A DNA stretch of 64,000 nt from [Actinomadura] parvosata subsp. kistnae (GTDB taxonomy: Bacteria; Actinomycetota; Actinomycetes; Streptosporangiales; Streptosporangiaceae): NCBI RefSeq assembly GCF_900323885.1, contig NZ_OOHJ01000018.1, positions 3,087,001 through 3,151,000 on the forward strand, read 5' to 3'. This document shows positions 1 through 8,726 of the stretch, piece after piece. The notes below the pieces were generated by a model that ran no database searches, was not told the origin of the DNA, and saw only the letters and a program-made list of their open reading frames with translations. The translations under genes and the position numbers were made by a program. Each line of letters begins with the position of its first letter. Position 1 is the stretch's first letter.

Positions 1-72
1 GCCGCCCCAGCCAGCAACCCGGCCGCCGACTCGGCTGCACGCTCAGCCAGCGAGCCAACCACTGATCAAGCC

Positions 73-432
73 TTGAACGCAGCCGCCACCAAAACCTCGA
101 TCCTCGCCGCTGCCACAACCTTGAACTCAGCCGTCAACCAGGCATTGAACCGGACCACCACGGATAGCCCTCTGAACTCGGCCGTCGGCCGGTCCATCCC
201 CTCCGCAGTCATCGATCGACGTCGCATCAGCAGCCCCCGCCCACGCACCCACAAGTGGCTCCACTACGCGGCAAGTCACCGAGAGCGCGGCATGTCGACC
301 GCCGAATACGCCGTAGGAACGATCGCCGCCTGCGCCTTCGCCGCGCTCCTCTTCAAAGTGGTGAACAGCCCTGAGGTCCTGGAGATGCTGACCTCACTCA
401 TCAGCCGAGCACTCAACACCGGACAGGGATGA
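73..432 (+). CDS. DUF4244 pilin-like protein (start uncertain, may begin upstream of window)
   Basis: The C-terminal half (from about position 280) has a short 'GMSTAEYAVGTIAA' segment running into one hydrophobic helix and an SPEV(L)..L tail. This is the signature of DUF4244 proteins, small Flp-pilin-like subunits coded in actinobacterial Tad loci. The family is expected to be processed at the membrane and assembled into a pilus or secretion structure. The reading frame is open to base 1, so the Ala/Thr/Ser-rich N-terminal part may be a longer leader, or the true start may lie further in, for example the ATG at 292. Its TGA overlaps the next ATG (ATGA at 429-432), showing translational coupling with the TadE gene. 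tadA/B/C homologues would be expected just upstream, outside the window. Identification rests on the conserved segment only. Confidence 0.75.
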   Translation: MNAAATKTSILAAATTLNSAVNQALNRTTTDSPLNSAVGRSIPSAVIDRRRISSPRPRTHKWLHYAASHRERGMSTAEYAVGTIAACAFAALLFKVVNSPEVLEMLTSLISRALNTGQG

Positions 433-809
433 CCCCGCGCCATACGCGGACCTTCGAGAGCATCATGCGGTCGGCATCGCGCGGCTCGGTTACGGCCGAG
501 ACCGCCGCGATGCTGCCCGCCCTCATGGTCGTCCTAGCCGCCGGGCTCTGGGCGATCCAGGCCGTCGGCGTCCAGCTCGAATGCGTGGACGCCGCCCGGC
601 TGGCCGCACGAGCCGCAGCCAGAGGCGAGCCGCTGGAACAGGTCCGCGCCGTCACCCGAGCAGCCACCGACCCGAATGCCCAAGTAGCCATAACCCGAGA
701 CCCCGAACTCACCAAGGTGCAGATCACAGTCGAAGTACGCCCTTCCTGGGGCGAATCCCTGCCAACAGTCCGCGTTTCAGCCGCAGCGACAGCAGCCACC
801 GAAGAGTGA
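429..809 (+). CDS. TadE family pseudopilin
   Basis: 126 aa. The N-terminal region has 'RGSVTAETAAMLPALMVVLAAGLW', typical of TadE-like minor pseudopilins: a short basic leader, an acidic residue at the start of one transmembrane helix, then a soluble part. The helix spans about residues 26-46, and the remainder 'DAARLAARAAARGE' is the amphipathic stretch seen in the family. TadE proteins are minor components of Tad/Flp pili in the cytoplasmic membrane. It is coupled to the DUF4244 gene by an ATGA overlap and lies 52 bp before the next TadE-like gene, so the three form one operon. The substrate or role of this pilus in filamentous actinomycetes is not known. Confidence 0.85.
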   Translation: MTPRHTRTFESIMRSASRGSVTAETAAMLPALMVVLAAGLWAIQAVGVQLECVDAARLAARAAARGEPLEQVRAVTRAATDPNAQVAITRDPELTKVQITVEVRPSWGESLPTVRVSAAATAATEE

Positions 810-861
810 CACCGAGTTCCACCCGCAGTGCCCAGACCCGCACGAGCATCAGGAGACGACC

Positions 862-1221
862 ATGCACCCCAAAGACCGCGGCTCGGCCACCCTGTGGGGC
901 GTCGCGCTCATGGGCCTGTTGATGGCGACCGCCACGGCCCTTGCCACAGTGGGCTCCGTGCGCGTGGCTCGCCACCGCGTCAACAGCGCCGCCGACCTCA
1001 GCGCCCTCGCAGCCGCCAAACTCGCACTGATCGACCCCGAAGGGGCCTGCCACAGGGCCTCCGAGTTAGCCGCAGCCAACGGCGTCAAGCTCACCGACTG
1101 CCAGATAAAGGACGATGTAGTCGATGTATGGACCGAGTTGCCCATCTCGCTGCCGTTATTAGGCACCCGCACTGTCCAGGGCAGGTCCCGCGCCGGTCCT
1201 TCGACATCGACGTCCAACTGA
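862..1221 (+). CDS. Rv3654c-like TadE-type protein of the helicase/secretion neighbourhood
   Basis: 119 aa, starting at an ATG preceded by AGGAG with a 7-base spacer. 'RGSATLWGVALMGLLMATATALATVG' is the single N-terminal membrane helix, followed by 'VARHRVNSAADLSALAAA', the signature of the Rv3654c family. That family is named for sitting between Tad-like secretion genes and a DEAD/DEAH helicase. The same arrangement is kept here: pilus genes to the left and the helicase at 5.1-8.2 kb, with an extra 864-aa gene in between. The C-terminal tail (after about residue 95) is Ser/Thr/Gly-rich and ends soon after the conserved part. It is the last gene of the pilus operon. Confidence 0.8.
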   Translation: MHPKDRGSATLWGVALMGLLMATATALATVGSVRVARHRVNSAADLSALAAAKLALIDPEGACHRASELAAANGVKLTDCQIKDDVVDVWTELPISLPLLGTRTVQGRSRAGPSTSTSN

Positions 1222-2103
1222 CGATGTGAATGGGCGGTCGTTGCAGGGGTGCTGCATCTTACGTCCCCGATGGGACAACCGTTTTGACGGGATTGCCGTC
1301 CTGGCGGGGATTGCCGATCCGGCGGGATTGCAGCCCCGGCGCTGGGGCGGGATTCCCGCCCCAGCGGGGGCGCAGTCCTGCCACAGCGCTGGCGAAGGCC
1401 CAAGTATCACCTTCCCCGCGTGCCAAGGGCGGGCGCCGGGCCGCAGCACGGAGCGCGCAGGACGGCAGGCACCGCTCGTGGCGCCTGTGGAGCTGACCAA
1501 CCCCCGCATTGCAGCACCCCATAGCAATGACGTGGGGTGAGCTGCCCGCTCCGCCAGCCTGCCCCACGGCGCACACCTTTAGCCGCACCACCTACACGAG
1601 TAGCCGCATCACGTACACGAGCAGGAACGGTAGGGGTCCTCGTTGGGGCAGTCGGGCGCCCAGGGCTAGCAGCGCCCATGGCAATGACGCGCGCAGTCAC
1701 TTACGCGCGCTCGACAGCTTGCCCTCGGTGCTCCACTCCCAGCAGTACGCCGTGCACCACGAACACGAATGGAAGGCCTGGTCATCTCGATGTCATGCAC
1801 GACGCAGCCATCGAATACCGCCGACAACCGCGGGGCGGCTGGGGTCTGTGAGGCAATGTCGCAATCGAGTCACGACTTCTTGGACGCGGTGTCCAAGAGT
1901 CGGATGTATCCCGTAAGGTTCCGCTTACCCTCGGTCCATGCCGTATGCGACGAGGAGCCTGGGAGAGCAGGAGCACAGTCGCTAGGGTGCGGATCCGGGG
2001 ACGGTCGGTGACCGTATCGGCCGGGCGCACTGCACTTCCGGTCGTCGCGTGAACGCCCCGAGGGTGCTCAGGCGGCGCGAGGCTCTCGATGGAGGGAAGC
2101 GTC
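1222..2103. other. Gene-free stretch with short repeats
   Basis: About 880 bases without a convincing gene. Small open frames here lack ribosome sites and family features. It holds several 'CGGGATTGC' words (1288-1332), the hairpin at 1340-1366, and a 21-bp tandem duplication (1580-1600 and 1601-1621, two mismatches). The last ~150 bases must carry the promoter of the FN3 protein gene, but no clear -10/-35 was recognised. Confidence 0.6.
1340..1366. terminator. Long GC hairpin after the pilus operon
   Basis: CGCTGGGGCGGGA and TCCCGCCCCAGCG are perfect inverted repeats (13 bp) separated by one base, about 120 bp after the last pilus gene. No T-run follows, so it may be a Rho-independent-like actinobacterial terminator or simply a structured element. 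Confidence 0.45.
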
Positions 2104-4698
2104 GTGACGGTAGTCGGCAGAGTTGTAGCCGCAGGGTTGATCGTGGCCGGATCGCTCGCGCTCGGCGGCACCGCTCAGGCGTCGACGGCAGTGGGGCAGG
2201 CCGGCTCCTCCGGGCAGATCACCTCGCCCTCCGATGGTGAGGTGATCTCGGGCTCGTCCGTGGTGGTCTCCGCTCGTACGGGGCTCATGCAGCTGAAGAT
2301 GGGGCTGTACGTGGACGGGCCCTCCACGCCCAGCCAGAGGATCGCTGAGGGCGGGGCCAACCAGACGATCTCCGGAACGTTCGACGCGGGCAGCGCCCCC
2401 AACGGCACCTTCACCGTGACCCTCAAGGGAGAGATCACCGGGACCAGGTACGCGAGCAGTACGTTCAGGCTGCGGCGGCCGGCCGAAGCGCCCGGGGGTG
2501 TGAACGCGAGCAGGCAAGGCACCGACAAGGTGCTCGTCACCTGGAGCAAGGGGGCCGAGCCCGACCTGCAGTCGTACGAGGTGTCGAACACGCAGTCCGG
2601 TGTCGTCGGCCGGTTGTCCGCCGACAACGCGTGCGCCGGCTCCTCGTGCAAGGCGGTGCTGGCCGTGCCGTCCAAGGCGGCGGGGCAGAGGGTGGGCTTC
2701 TCGGTCAAGGCGTTCAGAGGGGACGGCGAAGGCGGGTCGATCGGGTCGGGTGATTCGGCGGCCGCGTACGTCACCTTCCCCGCCCCGCCCGCGGCCCAGC
2801 CCACGAAGAAGGCCGCCGAGACCGCGCAGGAGCCCAAGAAGAGGGACGCCCAAGGCGTCGATGCGTTGCCGACGTTGCCCGCCAAGAAGCAGACCGTCCC
2901 TTCGAGCAAGCCGACCACCGCCACGCGCAACCCGGCGACCACCACCCGCAAGCCGACCACCACGAAACTGCCCGACATTCCCGACACCGACCCCAGCGGC
3001 AACCTGCCGATCCCGACCACGGGCGATCAGGGCGAGAACGATGCTCTGGTGCCGGCCGACACGAAGGACAACGCCGAAGCCAAGGACAGCAACGATAGCG
3101 ATGAGGATCCCGTACGAAGTGACGGCGTGAAAGCCCAGTCGAGTGAGTCGCCCATTGAGGACATCGGTCAGTACGGCCTGTATGTAGCGGGTGGGATTCT
3201 CCTGCTGCTGCTCGGAGCCCACGCGGGCGCGTGGGCCAGGCGACGTGCACTCGCCACCGGGACTGCTGGCGGAAGTGGTGCTCGGCCTGTGGTCGCAGGT
3301 GGCACTGACCTGCACGAGTCAGGAGCGGCGCAGGCCTCAACCACCGTGCACGCTGGGGCTCAAGCCCGGCACGCTGATGGGGGCACTGCTGTGCATGCCG
3401 CGACAGCACCCCGTCGGCCTGCGGTCATCCTGGCCGTCGCCAAGACCAGGATCCCTGAGCAGCCCGCCGCCGCTTCTGGGGAGTCGGCAGCGGGTGCCGG
3501 GTCTGCCAAGTCAGCAGCTCACGCTTCTTCCGGTTTAGCGGGGTCTGGTGCTTCTTTCGCGGTGTCGGCGGCCTCGGGTGCTTCTCCAGGGGCATCGGCA
3601 TCGAGTGCCTCTGAGGCATCGGGATCGCATGGGGCTTCCGGGCCGTCGGCTTCGCATGGCGCTTCCCATCCATCGGGGGCGGCCGGAGCGGCTGGGCTGT
3701 CGGCGTCGCGCGGTGCCGCCGGGTTGGCGGCGTCGCGTGGCGGGCTGCCGGGTTCGCACGGTGCGGCCGGGGTGGTGGCGTCGCGCGGTGGGCTGCCGGG
3801 TTCGCATGATGCGGCCGGGGTGGTGGCGTCGCGCGGTGGGCTGCCGGGTTCGCATGATGCGGCCGGGGTGGTGGCGTCGCGCGGTGGGCTGCCGGGTTCG
3901 CATGATGCGGCCGGGCTGGTGGCGTCGCGTGGCGAGTTGCCGACTTCGCATGGTGCGGCCGGGCTGTCGGCGTCACACGGTGGGCTGTCGGCTTCGCATG
4001 GCGTCGCCGGGTCGCCGGCGCCCCATGGGGCCTCCCACTCGCCGGCTTCGCCTGCTGTCTCCGAGTCATTGGCGTCGCGGGGTGTTTCCGGGGCGTCGGC
4101 GTCGCAGGATGCTTCCGGGATACCGACGTCGCGTGGCGTTTCCGGGCCCGGGGCGACGCATGCCGTTGCCGGGCAGGCGGCGTCGGGTGTTGGCATGTCA
4201 CAGTCACAGTCGCAGTCGCAGTCGCAGTCGCAGTCGCAGCGGCATGTCGGTTCCATGCCGCCGTCGGCTGGCGTTCATGGGTTGTCGTCGGCCGGCGCGG
4301 CTTCTGGGCAGGGGGCGTCTCGGGGTGCTCCTGTGCAAGGGCCGTCGTATGCCGAGCCTGCGTCGTCGCCCTCCAGTGCTGGATCTGCCGGGCAGGGGCG
4401 GAAGGAGGAGGGGGGTGGGCAGGCTGGGCCGTTGCGCATTGCTCTGCCGAGTTCGGCGGTCACGGATGTGGCCGGGCCTGCCGTTCCGACGGTTGTTCCG
4501 GCTGTGCCGCTTGAGGAGCGCTGGGATGACTACCTGCCGCCGTCACCGAGGTCCATGGAGGACAGCGGGTTCTGGGAGCGTCCGCAACCCGGGGCGGCTG
4601 ATTTCTGGGCCGCTGATCAGGACGACGATGGCAGCCGCGATGTGATGGGGGAGGAGCGGGCTCAGGCGGGGCGTCGGCACAGAGGTGGTGAGAGTTAG
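2104..4698 (+). CDS. Secreted FN3-domain membrane-anchored protein with repetitive cytoplasmic tail
   Basis: Unknown protein, 864 aa from GTG 2104. GTG is chosen over the ATG at 2089 because GGAGGG (2091-2096) sits 7 bases before it and overlaps that ATG. In order: signal peptide (to about residue 26, TAQA cleavage), an extracellular Ig-like segment, a fibronectin-III-like domain (about 126-225), and a Pro/Thr/Lys stalk of the cell-wall-spanning type ('KPTTTKLPDIPDTDP'). Then an acidic stretch and one transmembrane helix (about 357-378, followed by RRR) are followed by a roughly 480-aa Ala/Ser/Gly/His-rich tail predicted to be cytoplasmic. The tail contains five 16-aa repeats, a (SQ)n tract and a distinct acidic C-terminus with 'RWDDYLPP'. 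It lies between pilus genes and the pilus-associated helicase, so a surface role linked to the Tad system is possible. No function is assigned. Confidence 0.8.
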   Translation: MTVVGRVVAAGLIVAGSLALGGTAQASTAVGQAGSSGQITSPSDGEVISGSSVVVSARTGLMQLKMGLYVDGPSTPSQRIAEGGANQTISGTFDAGSAPNGTFTVTLKGEITGTRYASSTFRLRRPAEAPGGVNASRQGTDKVLVTWSKGAEPDLQSYEVSNTQSGVVGRLSADNACAGSSCKAVLAVPSKAAGQRVGFSVKAFRGDGEGGSIGSGDSAAAYVTFPAPPAAQPTKKAAETAQEPKKRDAQGVDALPTLPAKKQTVPSSKPTTATRNPATTTRKPTTTKLPDIPDTDPSGNLPIPTTGDQGENDALVPADTKDNAEAKDSNDSDEDPVRSDGVKAQSSESPIEDIGQYGLYVAGGILLLLLGAHAGAWARRRALATGTAGGSGARPVVAGGTDLHESGAAQASTTVHAGAQARHADGGTAVHAATAPRRPAVILAVAKTRIPEQPAAASGESAAGAGSAKSAAHASSGLAGSGASFAVSAASGASPGASASSASEASGSHGASGPSASHGASHPSGAAGAAGLSASRGAAGLAASRGGLPGSHGAAGVVASRGGLPGSHDAAGVVASRGGLPGSHDAAGVVASRGGLPGSHDAAGLVASRGELPTSHGAAGLSASHGGLSASHGVAGSPAPHGASHSPASPAVSESLASRGVSGASASQDASGIPTSRGVSGPGATHAVAGQAASGVGMSQSQSQSQSQSQSQRHVGSMPPSAGVHGLSSAGAASGQGASRGAPVQGPSYAEPASSPSSAGSAGQGRKEEGGGQAGPLRIALPSSAVTDVAGPAVPTVVPAVPLEERWDDYLPPSPRSMEDSGFWERPQPGAADFWAADQDDDGSRDVMGEERAQAGRRHRGGES
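3715..3954 (+). repeat. 48-bp in-frame minisatellite, 5 units
   Basis: Five consecutive 48-bp units encode a 16-aa repeat of the type AAGVVASRGGLPGSHD. The middle three units (3763-3906) are identical or nearly so at DNA level; the outer two have diverged. The array lies in the cytoplasmic tail of the FN3 protein. Near-identity of the core suggests recent copy-number change. Confidence 0.9.
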
Positions 4699-5087
4699 GG
4701 CCTGTGGGGGCGGTGTTGCGGTTCTTGCGTTGAGGTTCGGCCGTTATTGGATGCGGTCGCGCTCTTGTCGGTTTGGCCGCGCGGTCGAGCTTGCGTCGGT
4801 GTCGTTGCGTGCTCTTGTTCTGGTCGATGTCGTTACGCGGGCATGCTGTCGTCGGTGTGGTTGGGTGCTCCTGCACTTCGCAGTTTCTTCGCGTGGTCAT
4901 GTTCTCGTCGGGAAACGGCGGATTCCGGGGGTTTTGTGTACGCGAAGCTAAGGCCGTGTGATCGGACTATGGCGTAAGTGATCACTTGATGACGCTTTAG
5001 TGGGTTTTCGGTGTCATGGGGCGGGGTGATGTGTTGAGGCCAGGGAGGACGGGTCTGATCGCAGCGTGGGTTGAGGCGGGGGCGAAG
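4699..5087. other. Gene-free convergent spacer
   Basis: About 390 bases between the convergent FN3 protein and helicase genes. It is GT-rich on the plus strand. I see no gene, and no hairpin strong enough to call as a terminator. Confidence 0.5.
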
Positions 5088-8000
5088 TCATTGGGGTGTC
5101 AGGAGGGTGTTGAGGAGGCGGATGGCGCCGCGCTTGTCCAAGGGTTCGTTGCCGTTGCCGCATTTCGGGGATTGGATGCAGGACGGGCAGCCTCGTTCGC
5201 ACTCACAGGACATGATCGCTTCGCGGGTGGCCGTCAGCCAGTCCGTGGCGCGGGCGTAGCCGCGTTCGGCGAAGCCGGCGCCGCCCTCGTGGCCGTCGTA
5301 CACGAAGACGGTGAGCAGGCCCGTGTCGGCGTGCAGCTCCGTGGAGACGCCGCCGATGTCCCAGCGGTCGCAGGTGGCGAACAGCGGGAGCAGGCCGATC
5401 GAGGCGTGTTCGGCGGCGTGTGCGGCGCCGCCGAGGTCGATGCCGGCTTCGGCGAGAGGGGCTACCGCGGAGGCGGGGAGCGTCCACCAGACGGCGCGGG
5501 TGCGGAGGGTGCGGGGCGGCAGCTCCAAGGGCTCGTCGCCGAGCATCTCGCCTGATTGGAGGCGCCTCTTGAGGTACGAGACGACCTGGCGGGTCACCTC
5601 CACCTCGCCGAAGTGGAGGGTGCCCGGGCCGAGGGAGGTGGAGCGTTCGGTGGAGAGGATGGAGATGTCGGTGATGTCCCGGGCGAACGTCGTGTAGTCC
5701 GGATACGCGCTCGTGACCAGGGCCACCCCTGCGTCGAGGTCGAGGAGCTCCACGAGGAACGTCTCGCCCTGGTGCAGGTAGATCGCGCCGGTGTGGACCG
5801 TGGTGTGGGCCGAGGGCTCGTCCACGCTGCCCAGGAGGCGGCCTGTGGACGACTCCACGACCTGGATCGGGTTGCCTCCGCCGCCCCGGATGTCGGCGAG
5901 GTCGGTGGCGCGCTCCCTCCTGGTCCAGAACCAGCCCGTCGGACGCCTCCTGAGCAGGCCCTGCGCCACGAGATCATCGAGCACCTTCGGCGTGGTGGGG
6001 CCGAAGATCGGCAGGTCGTCCTCGGTCAGCGGGATCTCGGCGGCTGCGGCGCAGAGGTGGGGGCCCAGGACGTACGGGTTGCTCGGGTCGAGGACGATCG
6101 CCTCCACCGGGCGGCCGAACAGGGCCTCGGGGTGGTGGACCAGGTAGGTGTCCAGGGGGTCGTCCCTGGCGATCAGGACGGCGAGCGCGTCCTGGCCGTC
6201 GCGACCCGCCCGGCCCACCTGTTGCCACAGGGAGGCACGGGTGCCGGGCCAGCCGGCGATCAGGACGGCGTCCAGGCCGGAGACGTCGACGCCCAGCTCC
6301 AGGGCGTTCGTGGTGGCCAGGCCCATGATGGTGCCGGCGCGGAGTGCCTTTTCGAGGAGCCTGCGGTCCTCGGCGAGGTAGCCGGCGCGGTAGGCGGCGA
6401 TCTTGTTGGGGAGGTCGGCCAGGTTCGGGTCGGGAGGCTGCGGGATGGCCCAGGTGAGGGGGCCGTGGGGGGAGGTGGCCGCGGTCCCCGAAGCGCCCGG
6501 GGTCGGTGGTGTCGGGGGCTTGGGGGTCGGTGGTGCGGAGGGCCCAGAAGCCGGTGACGCCGCCGGCTCGGGGGTCGATGGCGCCGACGGTGCTGGGGTC
6601 GGCTGCGCCGCTGCTTTGGGGCTGGGGGTGCTGAGGGTTCGGCGGTCGGGGTGCCGATCGCTCGGGGGTTGGGGGTGCCGACGGAACGGGAGTCGGTTGT
6701 GCCGTCGGCTCGGAAGCCGAGGAGGCCGATGGCTCGGCGGACGGAGGTGCCGATGGCTCGGGGGTCGGCAGCGCTGAGGGGGCGGGGATCGGTGAAGTCG
6801 CGGACCTCCGGGTCGGTGGGGTCTTCGGTGTTGCGGGCGAAGGGGTGGGAGCCGTCGTGGTGACGGGTGCCGGGGGGTTGGGGTGCGGTGGTTCGGAGGG
6901 ATCGTCGCCCAATGGGACTGGGGTGGTGTGTCCGGGGGCGTCGTCCGATGGGGCCAGGGTGCTGTGTCGGGCGGCGTCGTCCGACAGGGCTGGGGTGGTG
7001 TGTTGAGAGGCGTCGTTCGATGGGGCGGGGGTGGTGTGTGCTGGGGCGTCCTCCGACGGGGCCAAGGTGCTGTGTCGGGCGGCGTCGTCCGACGGGGCTG
7101 GGGTGGTGCGTTGGGCGGCGTCGTTCGACGGGGCTGGGGTGGTGTGTCGGGAGGCGTCGCCCGATGGGGCTGGGGTGGTGTGGCGGTGGGGGTTGGGCGA
7201 GGGGGTTGTTTGGAAGGGGGGTGAGATGGAGAAGGCGACGTCGGCGAGTTTGGCGCGGGCCGACAGGGCGACCGTTTCGGCGCCGCGCCGGGAGCGGACG
7301 AAGGCGAGCGTGCGTACGTCGGCCAGGACGAGGTCCGCCAGCAGGTCCGCTGCCTCCGCCGTGGCCGTCCGCCGTACAGGAGCCCCTCCCTCGCCCCGTA
7401 GCTCCGTCAGGGGCGGCTCCCACAGCGCGATGGTGGTCGAGCCCTTGGGGGAGGCGTCCACCGTCACCTCGTCCATCTCAAGCCCCGTCAGCCGCGTCGC
7501 GAACGCGCCCGGCTCGCTGGCCGTCGCCGAGGCCAGCATGAACGTGGGGCGCGCGTTGTAGCGGGCGCACGCGCGGCGCAGGCGGCGCAGGATCTGGGCG
7601 ACGTGCGAGCCGAAGACGCCGCGGTAGCCGTGGCACTCGTCCACGACGACCATGCGCAGGCGGCGGAAGAACGACGACCACTGCGCGTGGCGGGGCAGGA
7701 TGCTGCGGTGGAGCATGTCGGGGTTCGTCAGGACGTAGTTGGCGTGCTGGCGCACCCACGTGCGTTCCTCGAACGGCGTGTCGCCGTCGAAGCAGGCCGC
7801 GCGTACCTGGGTGATGCGCAGCTCGCGCAGGCCGCGCAGCTGGTCGGCGGCCAGCGCCTTGGTCGGCGTCAGGTAGAGGACCGTGCCGCCACTGAGGCAG
7901 GAGGCGATCGCCGGAGTGAGGTACGCGAGGGACTTGCCCGAGGCGGTGCCCGTGGAGATGATCACGTTTCGGCCACGGTGTGCCAGGTCCGCGGCTTCGT

Positions 8001-8232
8001 ATTGGTGAGGCCAGAGTCCTGTCACCCCGCGGTTCGCCAAGCGCGTAACAAGTACTTCAGGCGTCCACTCGGGCCAACGAACTTGACCCGCCTGACGTGC
8101 TGGAACATGCTCCACATGGGTGACACGCTCATGACGTGCGGGAACGCCAAGCAGGTGGTGGAGGAGTGGACCTGCCTGTTGTGGGGAGGATCCGGAGGAA
8201 GTCACTGTTTCCAGTCTTGCATCGATGGGCAA
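5088..8232 (-). CDS. DEAD/DEAH helicase with DUF1998 C-terminus (MrfA/Rv3649 type), frame-broken by a repeat insertion
   Basis: The N-terminal part, read from a TTG at 8232 (GTG 8205 is an alternative), has Walker A 'GTASGKS' (residues 95-101), DECH box (198-201), 'SAT' and 'LAFVRSRRGAE'. The C-terminal part, in a different minus-strand frame, has 'LPNKIAAYRAGY' (around 6400), motif V/VI 'TTNALELGVDV...QQVGRAGR', and a DUF1998-type four-cysteine cluster near the end ('CECERGCPSC..C'). Between the halves lie about 800 bases of Pro/Ser/Thr-rich tandem repeats with no stop in any minus-strand frame. The two halves are therefore not in one frame. The shift can be placed only roughly at 6600-6660, where Pro/Ala-rich motifs pass from one frame to another. 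Family members are 3'-5' helicases of DNA repair, with Bacillus MrfA acting in mitomycin repair. This copy may be a pseudogene, a two-chain protein, or a sequencing artefact in a GC repeat. Confidence 0.75.
6898..7185 (-). repeat. 36-bp minisatellite, 8 units, inside the helicase
   Basis: Eight 36-bp units, coding in the N-terminal frame for 12-aa repeats of the type HTTPAPSDDAAR. A second, less regular tract of PEPSAPP/PTPEPSA words continues at about 6640-6800. All three minus-strand frames are open from about 6480 to 7406. The insert falls between helicase RecA domains 1 and 2, where family members normally have only a short link. Confidence 0.9.
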
Positions 8233-8374
8233 AGTCGCCGGGAATCGTGATTTCGTATAGACACAAGCCAGGCGCGTGGTTGAATGCCGCGCGTCAGGGT
8301 CGGACAGTCTGGGGCCACGCTCCAGATTGCCAGGCCCGCAAGAGTACTTTCGCAGGCGAGGCGCTGGAGGATCT

Positions 8375-8725
8375 GTGGATCTGAAGTTGGATCACCGCAC
8401 CGAAGACCGACTCACCATCGTGGAGGTCGAGGGTGAGATCGATGTCTACACGGCGCCGAGATTGCGTGAGCTCCTCATCGACCTGGTCAACAAGGGCAAC
8501 TTCCACCTTCTTGTGAACATGGAGAAGGTCGACTTCCTCGACTCCACGGGCCTCGGTGTCCTGGTCGGGGGGCTCAAGCGGGTACGCGCGCACGACGGCT
8601 CCCTGGAGCTCGTCTGCACGCAGGAGCGCATCCTCAAGATCTTCCGGATCACCGGTCTGACCAAGGTCTTCGGGATCTACGCTTCGGTCGACGAGGCCAA
8701 GGAAGCTCACGGCAAAGACAAGTAG
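8375..8725 (+). CDS. bldG: Anti-sigma factor antagonist, BldG-like
   Basis: 116 aa STAS-domain protein. Start GTG 8375 is chosen because GGAGG (8366-8370) precedes it by 4 bases and the product then begins 'VDLKLDHRT', as BldG does; the longer upstream frame has no family similarity. The phosphorylatable serine lies in 'DFLDSTGLGVLVGG', and 'RILKIFRITGLTKVF' is diagnostic of BldG. In Streptomyces BldG is phosphorylated by anti-sigma kinases and controls morphological differentiation and antibiotic production through SigH-type sigma factors. Here it is directly followed (1 base between stop and start) by an RsbW-like ATPase, the conserved partner pair. It is divergent from the helicase gene, sharing a 142-bp promoter region. 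Confidence 0.95.
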   Translation: MDLKLDHRTEDRLTIVEVEGEIDVYTAPRLRELLIDLVNKGNFHLLVNMEKVDFLDSTGLGVLVGGLKRVRAHDGSLELVCTQERILKIFRITGLTKVFGIYASVDEAKEAHGKDK

Positions 8726-8726
8726 C

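Noticed and set aside
1509..1916. 135-codon frame in the spacer after the pilus genes
   Set aside because: No protein-like pattern or start signal; overlaps alternative frames.
5974..6640. C-terminal end of the 752-codon helicase frame
   Set aside because: Beyond about 6640 this frame is Arg/Pro-rich shadow of the true helicase C-terminal domain, which is read in another frame.
6898..7185. Regular 36-bp repeats looked at as a possible CRISPR array
   Set aside because: Repeats are contiguous with no unique spacers, are coding and imperfect, and no cas genes are present.
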